Source: Carex sylvatica (Eukaryota > Streptophyta > Magnoliopsida > Poales > Cyperaceae). Taken from it: a stretch of DNA of 38,115 nt. Below the pieces are notes generated by a model. It did no database searches, had not been told where the DNA came from, and was given only the letters and a program-made list of their open reading frames with translations. Every line of letters begins with the position of its first letter. Positions within the stretch are counted from its first letter, which is position 1. A program made the translations under genes and the position numbers. This document shows positions 1-10,551 of this stretch, piece by piece. The stretch spans positions 1 to 38,115 of the forward strand of contig CAXKVR010000795.1 in assembly GCA_964058845.1 (NCBI GenBank), written 5' to 3'.

Positions 1-797
1 GAATAAGGGTTTAAAAAAGTTTATTTTTATAAATTTTTTAAAACAGAATTTACAAAATTTGAAAGAAATTTCTAAATTTGAAAGGCTATTATGATGTGCT
101 TTCAATTTTAAAGTTTCTCTCTAGATCATGTCATAATTCAGCATAACAAGTGCAGTTAATTTTAGGTTTTCCAAAATTCGGATAATAAAAAAAAACTGGG
201 GGCAGTGCAGACGCACTAAGGTCCAGTGCGTCCGCACTAGGCTCGAAAAATTTCTGAAAATGACTACAATTGTTATGATGCAATTATATTTATTTAATTA
301 TAATTCTATTTATGTTAAAGGTATAGATTATGATTCTTACAAAGACATTGTAGTTGTATATATCTTGAATTGATTAATTGAGTCATTATTGTACCATATG
401 GTGCCTCTTTTGATAAGGTTAATTGAGTTCATTATATAAAGGAAAATTAAGTGTACATTCAATGGAAGCAATCATTCATCGGCCCTCCGGAAGGTAGTGA
501 TTGTTGAAATGTTATGTACAATTTAGTAATATTAAAGTATAGTGATGATTATTATGACTAATACATATGTCAATAATGTCGGTCCTCCGCAAGATATGTT
601 TTCGATATGTTATTGAATAATTAATACTTTATTATTGTGCCAAAGTATCATAAGAAGTTAATTATTTTGCCCTCCGGTAATCAATTAATCATATGTAAGA
701 TGGTAGTGTCTAGCCTTTGTTTGAACATAATTTATAAATTTCAGAATTTATTTTGCTAAATCGTGGTTGTTTTGTGTGTTTTTGTTTGTATTTTTCA
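1..797 (+). other. Untranslated leader of a Ty1/copia element (5' LTR outside window)
   Basis: No open reading frame of note. The stretch lies directly upstream of a recognisable copia gag remnant, so I read it as the element's internal leader or a remnant of its upstream LTR. Two copies of a palindromic motif (AGTGCG..CGCACT) at about 205-238 also occur in the 3' LTR, which ties this DNA to the same family. A CCTCCG-containing motif recurs at about 484, 584 and 671. I do not see the end of a 5' LTR or a clear tRNA primer-binding site, so the element's left boundary is either off the window or destroyed. Confidence 0.5.
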
Positions 798-1093
798 GCT
801 AGTATTACTACTGGCCTAATAGACATTCCGATGTTAAATGGTATCAATTTCAAATATTAGTAGGAGGGTGCTATGATAACTCTCAGTGTCATGGATTTAG
901 ACTTATAATTAAGAATAGAACGTCCCAAAATAAGTGATAACTCAACCCTTAATCAAATAAGGATTGAGAAAAAGTGGGATATATCTAATAGAGTGAGTCT
1001 AATGATTATGAAAATGTCCATTCCAGAGGCATTTAGAGACTCGATTTCTGATAAAATTACCAATGCTAAGGCTTTTTTAGCTGAAGTTGAGAC

Positions 1094-1098
1094 AAAGT
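1094..1098 (+). repeat. Left target-site duplication of the solo LTR
   Basis: The five bases AAAGT immediately precede the TGTTGG end of the inserted LTR and match AAGGT at 2431-2435 on the other side at four of five positions. A 5-bp duplication is usual for copia integration. Confidence 0.75.
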
Positions 1099-2430
1099 TG
1101 TTGGAACTAATGGGGGTTGGCACCGCTTAATTGGCTCTTAAAAGCTGAAAATTAATCGCAATTGAAAGTAAATAGATGAGTTTACAGAAATTGACAATTG
1201 GGATGATAACAGAGTTCGGCAAAACAAAGGCCTACATCTCCGGGGCGTCGCAACCTCTTCTAGGTGCGCCTTTCTATTACCCAATACGAAAGGTTTACAA
1301 CTTGTGAACCGATGAGCCCTTACAACCAAGGGAAGTCACACGGCCAACTTGAGATGAGTGCCGGCGAGTCCTTACAACAAAAAAAAGTCGCACGAACAAC
1401 TCGAGAAGAGAGAACGAAGTCTCAAAGTAAAATCTCCACAAGAGAAACACTCAAAAGCTCACTCTAACCTAATCTAACTCAAGATTAGTGAAATGGATTT
1501 GAGATTGTTTAGGGATATTGAAGTTTAAACCTCTCACAACAATGGAGGAATTCTAACTCACAGAAAATAGGCTTTTGCAGTTTTAGAGGTGGCTAGGTTG
1601 AGTGGGAAAGAGACCCCACTGCCTTATTTATAGAGACAGCTCCACAAAGAGCAAATTGACCTAAAATATTATAACGTTTTAGCTCAATTTTGAATTTAGA
1701 TTTTCTTTTTTTGCGAGATTGAACAAATCGTTACAACGATTGTATAACATTATGTAACGTTTTGCACTGACTCAAACTTGATAAAAAATAAGAATTTCTG
1801 AAGCTCAGATTTAATTAAAACGTTACAACTTTTGTCAAACGTTACAACGATGATTTAAGTAAATCGTTGTAACTATTGACAAACATTACAACGTTTGTTT
1901 CTTGAATTTTGAATTTAAATACAGCTGTACTTAACATTCTGACATTCTTAAAACGTTATAACTTTTGATAAATCATTGCAACGTTTCAAGTTAATTCTGT
2001 ACAGCTGTGCTTCAGCAGTTCTGACATTCTTAAAACGTTACAACGTTTGAAAAACCATTGCAATGTTTCAAGTTGATTCTGAACAGCTGTGCTTCAGCAG
2101 TTCTTACATTCCTAAAACGTTACAACGTTTTGTAAAATGTTATAACATTTTAGGTTGTTTCTGAGTTCGATCAAGCTGTTTCTTATTGAAAACGTTACCA
2201 ACGTTTGTCCCCTGTTTTTACAAGCTCAAAAACACATTACCAAGTTTAAGATTTTATAATTTATATTATTGATAAGTGTCTTCATGATTTCTTTAGTCCA
2301 AGTATTCAATATTGCAATTCTATTTGACTTGAACCTACATAACTCAAAAATAGAAGAAATCATAAAATTCAATAATTGTATGTTTTACAAATTAGTCAAA
2401 TAGACGAAAAGATTATTGCTACAACCAACA
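1099..2430 (-). mobile_element. Solo LTR (1332 bp), reverse orientation, nested in gag
   Basis: The segment begins TGTTGG and ends CCAACA, perfect 6-bp inverted ends of LTR type. It is flanked by a near-perfect 5-bp duplication (AAAGT/AAGGT) and interrupts a recognisable gag frame. No coding region lies inside, so it is a solo LTR left by LTR-LTR recombination. The orientation is minus because a TATA box (TATAAATA) reads on that strand at 1625-1632, followed by a leader-like stretch. About ten or more copies of a short AACGTT-centred motif lie between 1670 and 2220, upstream of the TATA box in the LTR's own orientation, where U3 regulatory sequence belongs. It differs in sequence from the host element's LTR, so it came from another family. 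Confidence 0.85.
1625..1632 (-). promoter_or_regulatory. TATA box of the solo LTR
   Basis: TATAAATA on the minus strand. It fits the expected U3/R position of an LTR promoter reading leftwards. Transcription would run through the antisense strand of the host gag remnant. Confidence 0.5.
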
Positions 2431-2571
2431 AAGGTTTGTCAAGAATGAAAAGTCTGAAATTGGTACACTCTTGACCAAACTTATCTCAATGAAATATAAA
2501 GATAAAGGAAGTGTTAGGGAGTACATCATGAAGATGTCTAATGTTGTTTCAAAACTAAGGGCACTTAACTT

Positions 2572-3899
2572 TCTCTCCAGTTTCATTGAAATACTCTTTA
2601 ATGATTATATTGGCATTAATTGCGCATTTCGATTTAGAGCTTCATCATATGGATGTTAAGACTGCATTTCTCAATGGTGACATTGAGGAAACAATCTATA
2701 TGGTGCAATCAGAAAACTATGTGTCGGGAGACGCAAAATCTATGGTATGTAAACTCAAGAAATTCATCTATGAGCTAAAGCAAGCGTCTCGGCAATGGTA
2801 CTACAAATTCTATAATGTGATTATGTCATTTGGTTTTGAGGCAAATCTCTTGGATGAGTGTATATATCTCAAGTTCTGTGGGAGTAAGTTTGTGTTTCTG
2901 GTTTTATATGTGGATGACATATTGCTTGCCAGCAATGATATAAATATGTTGCATGAGACCAAGAAATTTTTGATGAAGAATTTTGAGATGAAAGATCTTG
3001 GTGATGCATCATTTGTCATAGGGATTGAAATACTGAGGAGTATAATCTAAGGTATATTAGGTTTGTCCCAAATGAATTATATCGAAAAGATCCTGAAAAG
3101 ATATGGCATGCAAGACAGTAAATTAGGACATACCCCTGTGGCAAAAGGAGACAAATTTAGTCTCAGCCAATGCCTAAATAATAATTTAGAAAATGAAGTA
3201 AAGCAAAAGTATCCATATGCTTCAGTCATTGGGAGCATCATGTATGCGCAAGTGTGTACGCGTCCAGATATTGCATTCATCACTGGCATGTTGGGCCGAT
3301 ACTTATCAAATCCAGATCTAGATCATTGGAAAGCAGCCAAACGGGTCTTGAGGTACCTAAAATGAACAAAAAACCACATGCTCACGTATCGGAGATCGGA
3401 CAAGCTAGATGTCATTGGGTATACTGATTCTGATTTTGGAGAATGTCAAGATAGCATGAAATCTACATACGGCTACATTTATATGTTAGCTAGAGGGGCT
3501 ATTTCATGGAAGAGTGCTAAACAGTCACTTATAACATCTTCCACAATGGCCGCAGAATTTGTAGCAAGTCATGAGGCATCAAATCATGGTGTATGACTGC
3601 GCAATTTTGTCACTAGGCTGTGTATAGTAGAGTCTATTGAGAGACCACTAAAATTGTATTGTGACAATAATTCGGCTGTGCTATACGCAAACAACAATTA
3701 AAATTCGTCAAAGTCCAAGTACATTGACATCAAGTTCTTGGTTGTAAAAGAGAGAGTGCAGAATGGTCAATTATCCATAGAACATATAGGGACATACTCC
3801 ATGTTAGCGGATCCACTTACTAAAGGATTATCACCCAATAAGTTTGAGGAGCATGTTACTCATATGGGGGTAGTTTTTGTTAAGAAAATTCTGTTTTAG
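2572..3899 (+). pseudogene. Ty1/copia pol remnant: reverse transcriptase and RNase H
   Basis: One frame runs from FSPVS at about 2570 to a TAG at 3897-3899. The copia reverse transcriptase (RVT_2) is shown by HFDLELHHMDVKTAFLNG, the YVDD active site at 2907-2918, and [14 protein letters not shown] with TRPDIAF. RNase H follows (YTDSDF near 3420, then AAEFVASHEASNHGV), and the polyprotein tail includes IDIKFLVVKERV and DPLTKGL. Four in-frame stops interrupt it (3048, 3363, 3594 and 3699). Protease, integrase and the start of RT are absent: Gag joins RT directly, which implies an internal deletion of a few kilobases. The copy cannot make its own replication proteins. Confidence 0.92.
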
Positions 3900-4422
3900 T
3901 GGGAGTCCATTAGTTGTTTAATTTTAATGTTCTATTTATTTATTGTAATTTTGGATATGAAACTTGTGACAGAAAACAAGTTATTTATGTTATATGCATG
4001 GTGTTGCAAAATGATTTAAAAATGCACTTTGTCTCTAATTTTATTTTGACCTTACATTTGAGTATGTGATTTGCGAATTGTTTATTTTAATTTTTGCATT
4101 TTACAACAAGCTTATGAAATTAAGTTTCAAGATTTTAGTGGGAGACCTAGTTAGAAATTGGCACGTAAGATCACAATTGCGTGTAATTTCTATGCTACAC
4201 ATTCACATCATGATTCATGTCATTTGGTTATATTAGTACTGTGATTATTGATAGTTTAGTCATGACTAAAATAAATGTGACGAAAACTGCTTTAGTCCTT
4301 TGCTAATGTAATTGATGGACGAAATTGTTCAGGAATACATAAGGATGACAGAAAAGTATGTGCGGACATAAGTTTGACAATATATAATTAAAAGAGTATA
4401 ACATATTGCTCAAGTGGGAGAT
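3900..4422 (+). other. Copia 3' untranslated region with polypurine tract
   Basis: Non-coding DNA between the pol stop and the 3' LTR. The purine-rich run AAGTGGGAGA at 4412-4421 sits immediately before the LTR's TGTTGG, where the plus-strand primer of LTR retrotransposons lies. A similar AGTGGGAG occurs near 4137-4145, and another near 3898, but neither is followed by an LTR end. Confidence 0.7.
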
Positions 4423-4651
4423 TGTTGGATCTTAATCCAACGTTGAGCATATATGTGATATAATTATGAATTGTTTACTGTCATATATGATTGTCACAAT
4501 TAAAGTGATATAATATGAAATTAAGATATTAAACAATCTATGTATTCAATAGGATGTGGTCCATAAATGTGCAGAACAATTTAGGCAAAGATCAAATCAT
4601 TGATGGACTGATTCTGAGATTTGTAATTAAGAAAATTATCATTTTGACCCT

Positions 4652-4996
4652 GAGTGCGGACGCAGTCAATACTTAGCCAAATTCTGGGAACTTCAGACAA
4701 CACAGAAAAAATGTCTGAGTGTAATGCGGACACACTAAGATTCAGTGTGGACGCACTCGGTACTTAGGCTATTTTCTGAAGTTCAAATGTCTAGTGCTGA
4801 CGCACTGGACCCCAGTGCAAACGCACTCAGCACTTACGTGAATTTCTACAGTTCAATGCAGAAAAGCCCGAGCGTAATGCGGACGCACTCAAGACTTGGA
4901 AAAATTCGGGGCTGAAGTTTAAAGCGGTTATTTGGACACGTTACAACCCAGTGCGGACGCATTGAGCCCCAGTGCGGGTCAATGCATCCGTACTGG
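4652..4996 (+). repeat. Array of a palindromic AGTGCGGACGCACT motif in U3
   Basis: Near-copies start at about 4652, 4722, 4743, 4792, 4813, 4874, 4949 and 4970. The arms AGTGCG and CGCACT are inverted complements around a GA centre. Spacing alternates between about 20 and 50-75 bp. Two further copies, one with the centre reversed, lie at about 205-238. The position upstream of the LTR TATA box suggests repeated protein-binding sites; that function is inference. Confidence 0.7.
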
Positions 4997-5016
4997 CGTT
5001 GTCAGATGTGTAAACT

Positions 5017-5025
5017 TATATATAG
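5017..5025 (+). promoter_or_regulatory. TATA box of the copia LTR
   Basis: TATATATAG lies in the middle of the LTR, about 20 bp after the last palindromic motif. This matches the U3/R promoter position. Confidence 0.45.
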
Positions 5026-5502
5026 ATGGGTCCCCAAGGCACAAGATAACCAACTCAACTCAGAATTCTAAAAGAAGTTATTTTTTAGACAAAATTTTGA
5101 GAGCCTTTTCCTTTCTTTCACCATTAAAGAATTGAGAGGAGAAATCAATTAGAAATTTGAAAATGATTTCTCAAGGGTGATATTGTTGCTTTGGAAGACA
5201 TAATCTAAAATTCAACCAAAAAGGCGTGAGAAAATTTTTGGCATCAAGAGTCTTGTATTGCGCTCACAGAGACGTTTGCTGCTCCATCTTCGGCTTTAAT
5301 ATTCCATGACAAACAACATGAAATTATGTATTGTATTACACACTAAAGATTATGTTTTGGATCTCTTTGACATAGGACGGTCTTAGGTTAAGATGAAAAT
5401 TATTTCTTCTTCTCCGCAGTGTAAGTGATTGACCTCTAGGTAAGATGTAATTGTTTGATATCTAGATAAGACGTAATTGTTTGATCTTTATGATTCCCAA
5501 CA

Positions 5503-5909
5503 AAAGGGATATGAAAGAAACTCAACACGAGAGAATATGTTGATTACCAGTACAATGTCATTTAGGTAATAACATAAATAAGGCCTACAGCCAATGGAGA
5601 ATAACCTTCGTCATATTAAAAAGAGAATGAATACAATACCGAGTGCATGATGCTCACAAGAGAGTATTAAATGAAAGAGATTACACAGGTACAACCTAGA
5701 TATACATACTCACAGGCAACCCATCTTTAAAAAATATTTGTCTTGACAACTTTAGAGTTCCATTTTGGCATTTGATCTCACAGAATTACAGTATGAGCCA
5801 CCAAAATAGCATACAGAACCAAAAATTATATATAGTATTCGTTCAGAATATATTCCAAAATTAAACCAATCTGGAAATGTACTTTAAACCATAAAAGCGC
5901 TTTCTCACA
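5503..5909. other. Intergenic and 3' UTR of the NOI gene
   Basis: Between the LTR end and the stop codon of the minus-strand NOI gene. The part next to 5910 should be that gene's 3' UTR. No other feature seen. Confidence 0.6.
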
Positions 5910-7541
5910 TCAAGTATGTGTTGGGCTGGACATCACACAGCAAAACCACTTTTTCTGCTGTAACACAAAAAGAAAGAAAGAAAAAAAAAAAGGATTATGA
6001 ATTTAGTACCATAAAGAAAAAGCACACAGAAGGAACTCTTTGAGGATGATTTTCCAGAGTATCTAGTTCATGCTTTACAACACAAATATGCCAGTTCAAA
6101 TATTGTTTGCTTCTGCCTTCAAGAAAATCAAAACCCATTTACAATATAGGTCAGAAATCCTGTACGGCCCATCCAATTTGATCAAACCTTACCAGAATCG
6201 AAGTGAAGAATATAAAAAAATTAACCACCCCAAGAAATTGACCCAAAACATGAAAAAACCACCTGCCTAACTGTAATCAGGTCTGATCTGTACTAACCCT
6301 ATCTGAACCTTAGCAATTATAAATTAAAATAAACATAACAGTAGCATTACATGAAACTCTTACTAGAACTCTTAACCCCAAAAATGCTGAACCACAAGTA
6401 TAGTCAAATTTATCTAGAATTTAATTCAATGCCCTGTAACCCATGAAACCTGATATATGCATTAAAACCTGACAGTACCTGGCATTTAAAACCGGTAACA
6501 GAAACTATCCAGAAAGGAGATGACCCAAATAATCAACCTGGGCTTAACCCAAGCTGAACCCAAAGCAACCCTGATTTGTCTCATCCAGTTCAGTTGTACT
6601 ACAGGATTAGGCTTAAGTTTTCATTGGGATGGGTTCTGATATGCAGTTTTACTGGTTTGATAATTCCTCAAGTTGGCTCTGTATTCCATTGCATAAAAAA
6701 AATAAACTAAGAGCCAAATTGAGCAAATTAGGGGCTTAAATTAACCCTAAATTGAGGCAGTATTTAAAAATTAAGGCCTGTTCAAGGTCAAATTGGATGA
6801 AATATTTAGCTAAGCTGGTGTTTATAGCACAAGGAAAGGTAAAGTGGGGTTACTTCAGGATCTATTACAAAGAAGAAACTCACAGAATTAGACCGGGTAG
6901 CATGGCCTACAGTAGGTTTGTTACTCCTATCATCTTTCATAGGTGAGTCAGTATCTTGTGTATTTCCCCCTTTCTTTTCATCCCTGGCCTTGTTAAAAAT
7001 TACAGTGAAGCCATCGGCCGAGGCTGGGTCATTCACATCCCAATCTCCAAACTTTGGCAAGGGGCGTCCATTTTCCTCCTGCAGAGGGCAGAATTGTTAA
7101 ACACCAAAAACTCAGGGGCCAAAATAGAGATGTCTACCAGACAATACTTCTTGCTTTGGTTAGATATATTAACCATCTGATACATCTATATCAAATAAGC
7201 GCTCAATAAATTCCAAATCAAACAAATTCTCATTTTTCCCAATTTTATTCATATTTTTTGCTTCCAGTGATGGATGAACTCGAAGGTTAAAATAGTACTG
7301 TAGAGTTAATCTCAATTAAAAGAGTACAGCTCCTAGATTCCAGCAGACTCGTCGATTAAGTAGCTCAAAAGATGGATAGAGACCAATAATAGTAATTAGC
7401 TAAAATATCAGAAAATAGATAAATTATCCTGTTAGTGAAACTTGGAAGCCAAAGTGCGATAAAAGTATACAGTTTTATCCTGCTAGAAACAAAAGAAGAA
7501 AAAAAAAAAACAGAAGCCTGAAGATCTGTGCTTACCGCCAT
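5910..7541 (-). CDS. NOI/RIN4-family protein, 82 aa, three exons
   Basis: Coding exons on the minus strand are 7536-7541 (only Met-Ala), 6884-7078 and 5910-5957, all joined in phase 0. Introns are 7079-7535 (donor GTAAG, acceptor CTCTGCAG) and 5958-6883 (donor GTGAGT, acceptor TTACAG). Together they encode 82 residues plus TGA. Residues 8-32 match the NOI (nitrate-induced) domain: LPKFGDWD at 9-16 is the conserved motif that is cleaved by the protease AvrRpt2 in RIN4, and [17 protein letters not shown] follows. Thr27 corresponds to the threonine of RIN4 whose phosphorylation activates RPM1 in Arabidopsis. The C-terminal KKWFCC (69-74) carries a Cys pair typical of acylation and membrane attachment. 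Small single-NOI proteins of this size are common in plants and most have no assigned role. The exon model is inferred from junctions and family fit. Confidence 0.88.
5958..6883 (-). other. Intron 2 of the NOI gene
   Basis: A 926-bp AT-rich intron with donor GTGAGT and a tandem NAGNAG acceptor (ACAGCAG). Choosing the second AG removes only Gln68. Short reading frames here have no recognisable product. Confidence 0.75.
7079..7535 (-). other. Intron 1 of the NOI gene
   Basis: A 457-bp intron directly after the second codon. A first coding exon of only two codons is typical of short NOI genes. Nothing else seen inside. Confidence 0.75.
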
Positions 7542-8510
7542 GGATTGATCTCTTGAAAGCACAGAGAAGATTTCGAGAGAAGAAAAGACCAAGGACGAAA
7601 TAAGAAAGCAGAGGCGAAAGTCTCCAAAAGAGAATTACAAAGAATCAATCTAATAAACGATCGAAATTATTTGTAGCTCAATAAATAAACATAAAGGTTA
7701 ATACAAATTCGGACCAGGCTTTAATTTTTTCTTCTTTTTATTATTTATTCTTTTGAGAATTAAATTATTGGATTTGGAGGTGTGGAAGACTAGACTGCAC
7801 AATACAAGGCCATGTGAGCTGTGCGGCTGGTGGGTCCCGTTAAAATTCCGTTTAGAACTAACGTCTGAGTGGTGGGACCCATATTTCAGTGTATATACAG
7901 AGTTAACGGCGATGGACGGAGAAAGGTTTTGGGTTTGACCAGATTTTCAATTGACAGGTTGGCGGTAAAGCAAGGTTGGCACGTTTGTTTGCTTAGCTGT
8001 CACTTCATTTGAATAATGATATTTTGATTTTGGGTTCTTAATTTTTGTTTTTAAATGTACTTTGGAATTGGTGATCACCTTTGCTGTTACCCAACAATTC
8101 ATTTTTATTAGTTGGAATGTATCTGCTTGTGTTTTCCTTATAGATATTGGACAAATTGAATTTTCAGTTTGGTCCCATTTTTTTTTTTTAAAATTAATTG
8201 AAGAGTTTCTATGCTTCATCAAGGTTACATGTAGAAGTATAAATGATTCGACTGAAATGCAACAAGTCTCATGGCATGCGGTTGCCGGTTGGTGTGACTA
8301 CTGACTAATGAGTATAATTTTGATATTTTCTATGGTTTGTTTAATTGTATGATAAAATTATAATGCACGTTACTAGTACATAAAAGCCAAATTTACTTTC
8401 CAAAATTTAGTACACAGATAGATATATCAAATAACAAAATCTAGTTGTAAGTTATTCAAACATGTGATTATAAGTTGAAATTTGACCGGTTATGTTTAAT
8501 GTTTAATTAA
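7542..8510. other. 5' UTR and promoter side of the NOI gene, then intergenic
   Basis: Minus-strand DNA above 7541 is pyrimidine-rich to about 7670, consistent with a 5' UTR. A TATATA lies near 7893-7898, but too far away to be sure it is used. No further gene is seen; reading frames at 7753-7938 and 7947-8304 have no family features. Confidence 0.5.
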
Positions 8511-8707
8511 TTAATTTACATTAAAAGAGAGCATCAAATGTGATGTGATACTTATACCTTCCCTGAGTTGTTAATTGCAATGAATTATCCTTGTTTGTTA
8601 TCTTATAGGTTAATTTACATTAAAAGAAAGCATCAAATTGATGTGATGCTTATATGTTGCTGAGTTGTTTATTGCAACGACGTCTTATCCTTGGTTATTA
8701 TCTTATA
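8511..8707 (+). repeat. Two-copy tandem repeat of about 98 bp
   Basis: Unit one is 8511-8609 and unit two 8610-8707. Both begin TTAATTTACATTAAAAGA and end TTATCTTATA, with small indels and about 85% identity by eye. It is a local tandem duplication without coding capacity. Confidence 0.8.
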
Positions 8708-10543
8708 AAAAATAGCATTAATTATTGATGCCAATTCATGACACAATTAATGCTGAAATTATCAACATGATTGTTATATAATAATTGCTGTAGGCCCATT
8801 GTCGTCATCTTAGATGCAGACAATCACAATAAATGGTTTAGAAAATCAAACAGTAAAATGAGTCGATCACAGAAATCGTATCCTCTTCAGTGCTTAAAAA
8901 ATTTTCGGTGCAGATCGAACTAGTAGTATTGTATCAACATTTGGGCATAATTAAGAATTGTGTAACTAAATTATTCTCAAGCAAAAATGCGACACATTAG
9001 ACAAAAAATAATAATCTGACGTGAAGTGACATAACTAATACATCGCGATTTGATCACGTCACGTTACGTGATAAAAACAAATTTAGATGACGTAATTTAA
9101 AATGGTAAAATTACAGTCACATTACACAAATAGTCTGATTTAATTATTATTATTATTATTTAATTTTAAATAGTTCATAAAAAAAACCAATAAGTATAAA
9201 TAAATTGCAAAATAAAAAAAATAAAAAATAATGTTAGAAAAAACTAGCCATGTAACGTGACTATGTCATTTAAGTTTTGTTTTGTATCTCGACATGTCAA
9301 TCTTTTATCTAAAAAACACATCATGTAACCAAAATGCGTGACCAATTTTCTTCACTGCACTAATTTATTACCATACATGCATCCATATAGTATTCAGTAT
9401 TCAGAATAACAACGCATCCCTAATTCATTTAATTGATTTCCACAAGTAATTTATTGCCAGAAAAACAATCCTCTCTAATTTCCAGTGATAACTCTGGTGA
9501 CAGGTTGCGCTGACCCGACATCCGTTCAACCAACATGTTATAGCTGGTGTAACCAACGCCTGGCTCTAATCCAGGATAGTGACTGATAATGAAATCAGTA
9601 GTTGTGTTTATATTAATTCAAGGCAAAAAAATTAACCCAGGCCCATAAAGGCCTGTTACCAACCCAAAGAAACCAAAGCTAAGAATCTTTGACATGGACC
9701 CATGTAGACCCATCCCATGCAGGCTGCTGTTTTTGTCAGAAGAATAACAATATCGATTTTTTTTGTGGCATTTAAAGAAAAATGGGAGGAAAAAAAGTAC
9801 AATTTTTGGAGAAGTTTAATCTACAATAGAAAGGTTAGTATTGTTAGCATTTTAAAACGAGATGAAACAAAACAAAATTTTAACATTTCCGATCGCACCT
9901 TGTCCGAGAAATAATGATGAAATTTCATTTCAAATTTTTATTTATATGGTGAAACGTTATTACTAGCTTCTTGTCAGGTCGAAATATTAACGATGCTAAC
10001 GGAACGTTTCGGCTATTATTTTTTTTTAAATGCTACATAAAAAAAATCGGAGAAAAATGTGGACCATCTAGAAAAATATTTGTCATATGAATTGACTTTG
10101 GACCACCTGAGAGGCCGAGAATGATTTATTTATTTATACATCAACACTTTAGGGTCCAGAGTCCAGACGATGTAACAGGTGCGATGCAGAAACAAGTTTT
10201 TCCTCCAAAAAAAAAAAAGTTATTGGTACCTAACACACGGTACATATTTTGAGACTGAATTAGTAATTCGTATAATATTTTTAAAAGGATAAATATCGCA
10301 CGGTCATATTTTAATAATTAATAATTAAATGTAACAACATTTTTTTTATAAAAATAAGCAGTTAAGTGTTTATATACAATACATTTATTAGGAAAATTGA
10401 AATTGAATAAGAGTATATACCAGTTACTCAAGTCAAATACAAATGGTGCGTCTGAATTTTGAAATGGAATATATATTGAACTGAGTTGTTTGACCGAACT
10501 TTTTGACCGAAGAACTCTCAGGAGCTGTAAAAATAGCTCGATA
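8708..10543. other. AT-rich intergenic DNA with one degenerate inverted repeat
   Basis: No gene recognised. Between about 8985 and 9330 the two halves are roughly inverted copies. For example, AAACAAATTTAGATGACGTA near 9078 pairs with the complement of 9262-9283, and TTAGACAAAAAATAA near 8996 pairs loosely with the complement of about 9305-9320. This looks like an old MITE, but I cannot fix its ends or find a target duplication. The remainder is unstructured, with poly-A/T runs. Confidence 0.4.
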
Positions 10544-10551
10544 GTCCGAAC

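Larger units (their letters stand above)
798..2571 (+). pseudogene. Ty1/copia gag remnant, split by a solo LTR
   Basis: Two pieces of a copia-type Gag. Piece one (798-1098) reads in frame from IPMLNG through MDLDL and KKWDISNRVSLMIMK to the junction, with stop codons near 855-860 and 906-908. Piece two (2436 to about 2571) continues with FVKNEKSE, TKLISMKYK and REYIMKMSN. The pieces are separated by the 1332-bp insertion at 1099-2430. Removing that insertion and one target-site copy restores a continuous reading frame across the join. The C-terminal half of Gag, including any zinc knuckle, is missing because the frame runs straight into reverse transcriptase. The call rests on motif recognition of the copia Gag (UBN2-type) family. 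Confidence 0.8.
4423..5502 (+). mobile_element. 3' LTR of the copia element (1080 bp)
   Basis: It starts TGTTGG right after the polypurine tract and ends CCAACA, giving perfect 6-bp terminal inverted ends. Its first part carries about eight copies of a 14-15-bp near-palindrome (4652-4996). A TATA-like TATATATAG follows at 5017-5025, the normal U3-to-R order. No large reading frame is inside. The element's 5' LTR is not in the window, so the flanking duplication cannot be checked; the bases after the LTR are AAAGG (5503-5507). Confidence 0.85.

Noticed and set aside
1138..1467. Reading frames of 63 and 67 codons inside the solo LTR
   Set aside because: They lie in an LTR of non-coding type; sizes are as expected by chance.
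4134..4146. Alternative LTR start after AGTGGGAG near 4140
   Set aside because: It is not followed by a TG-starting terminal repeat that matches CCAACA at 5502; the 4423 start gives perfect inverted ends.
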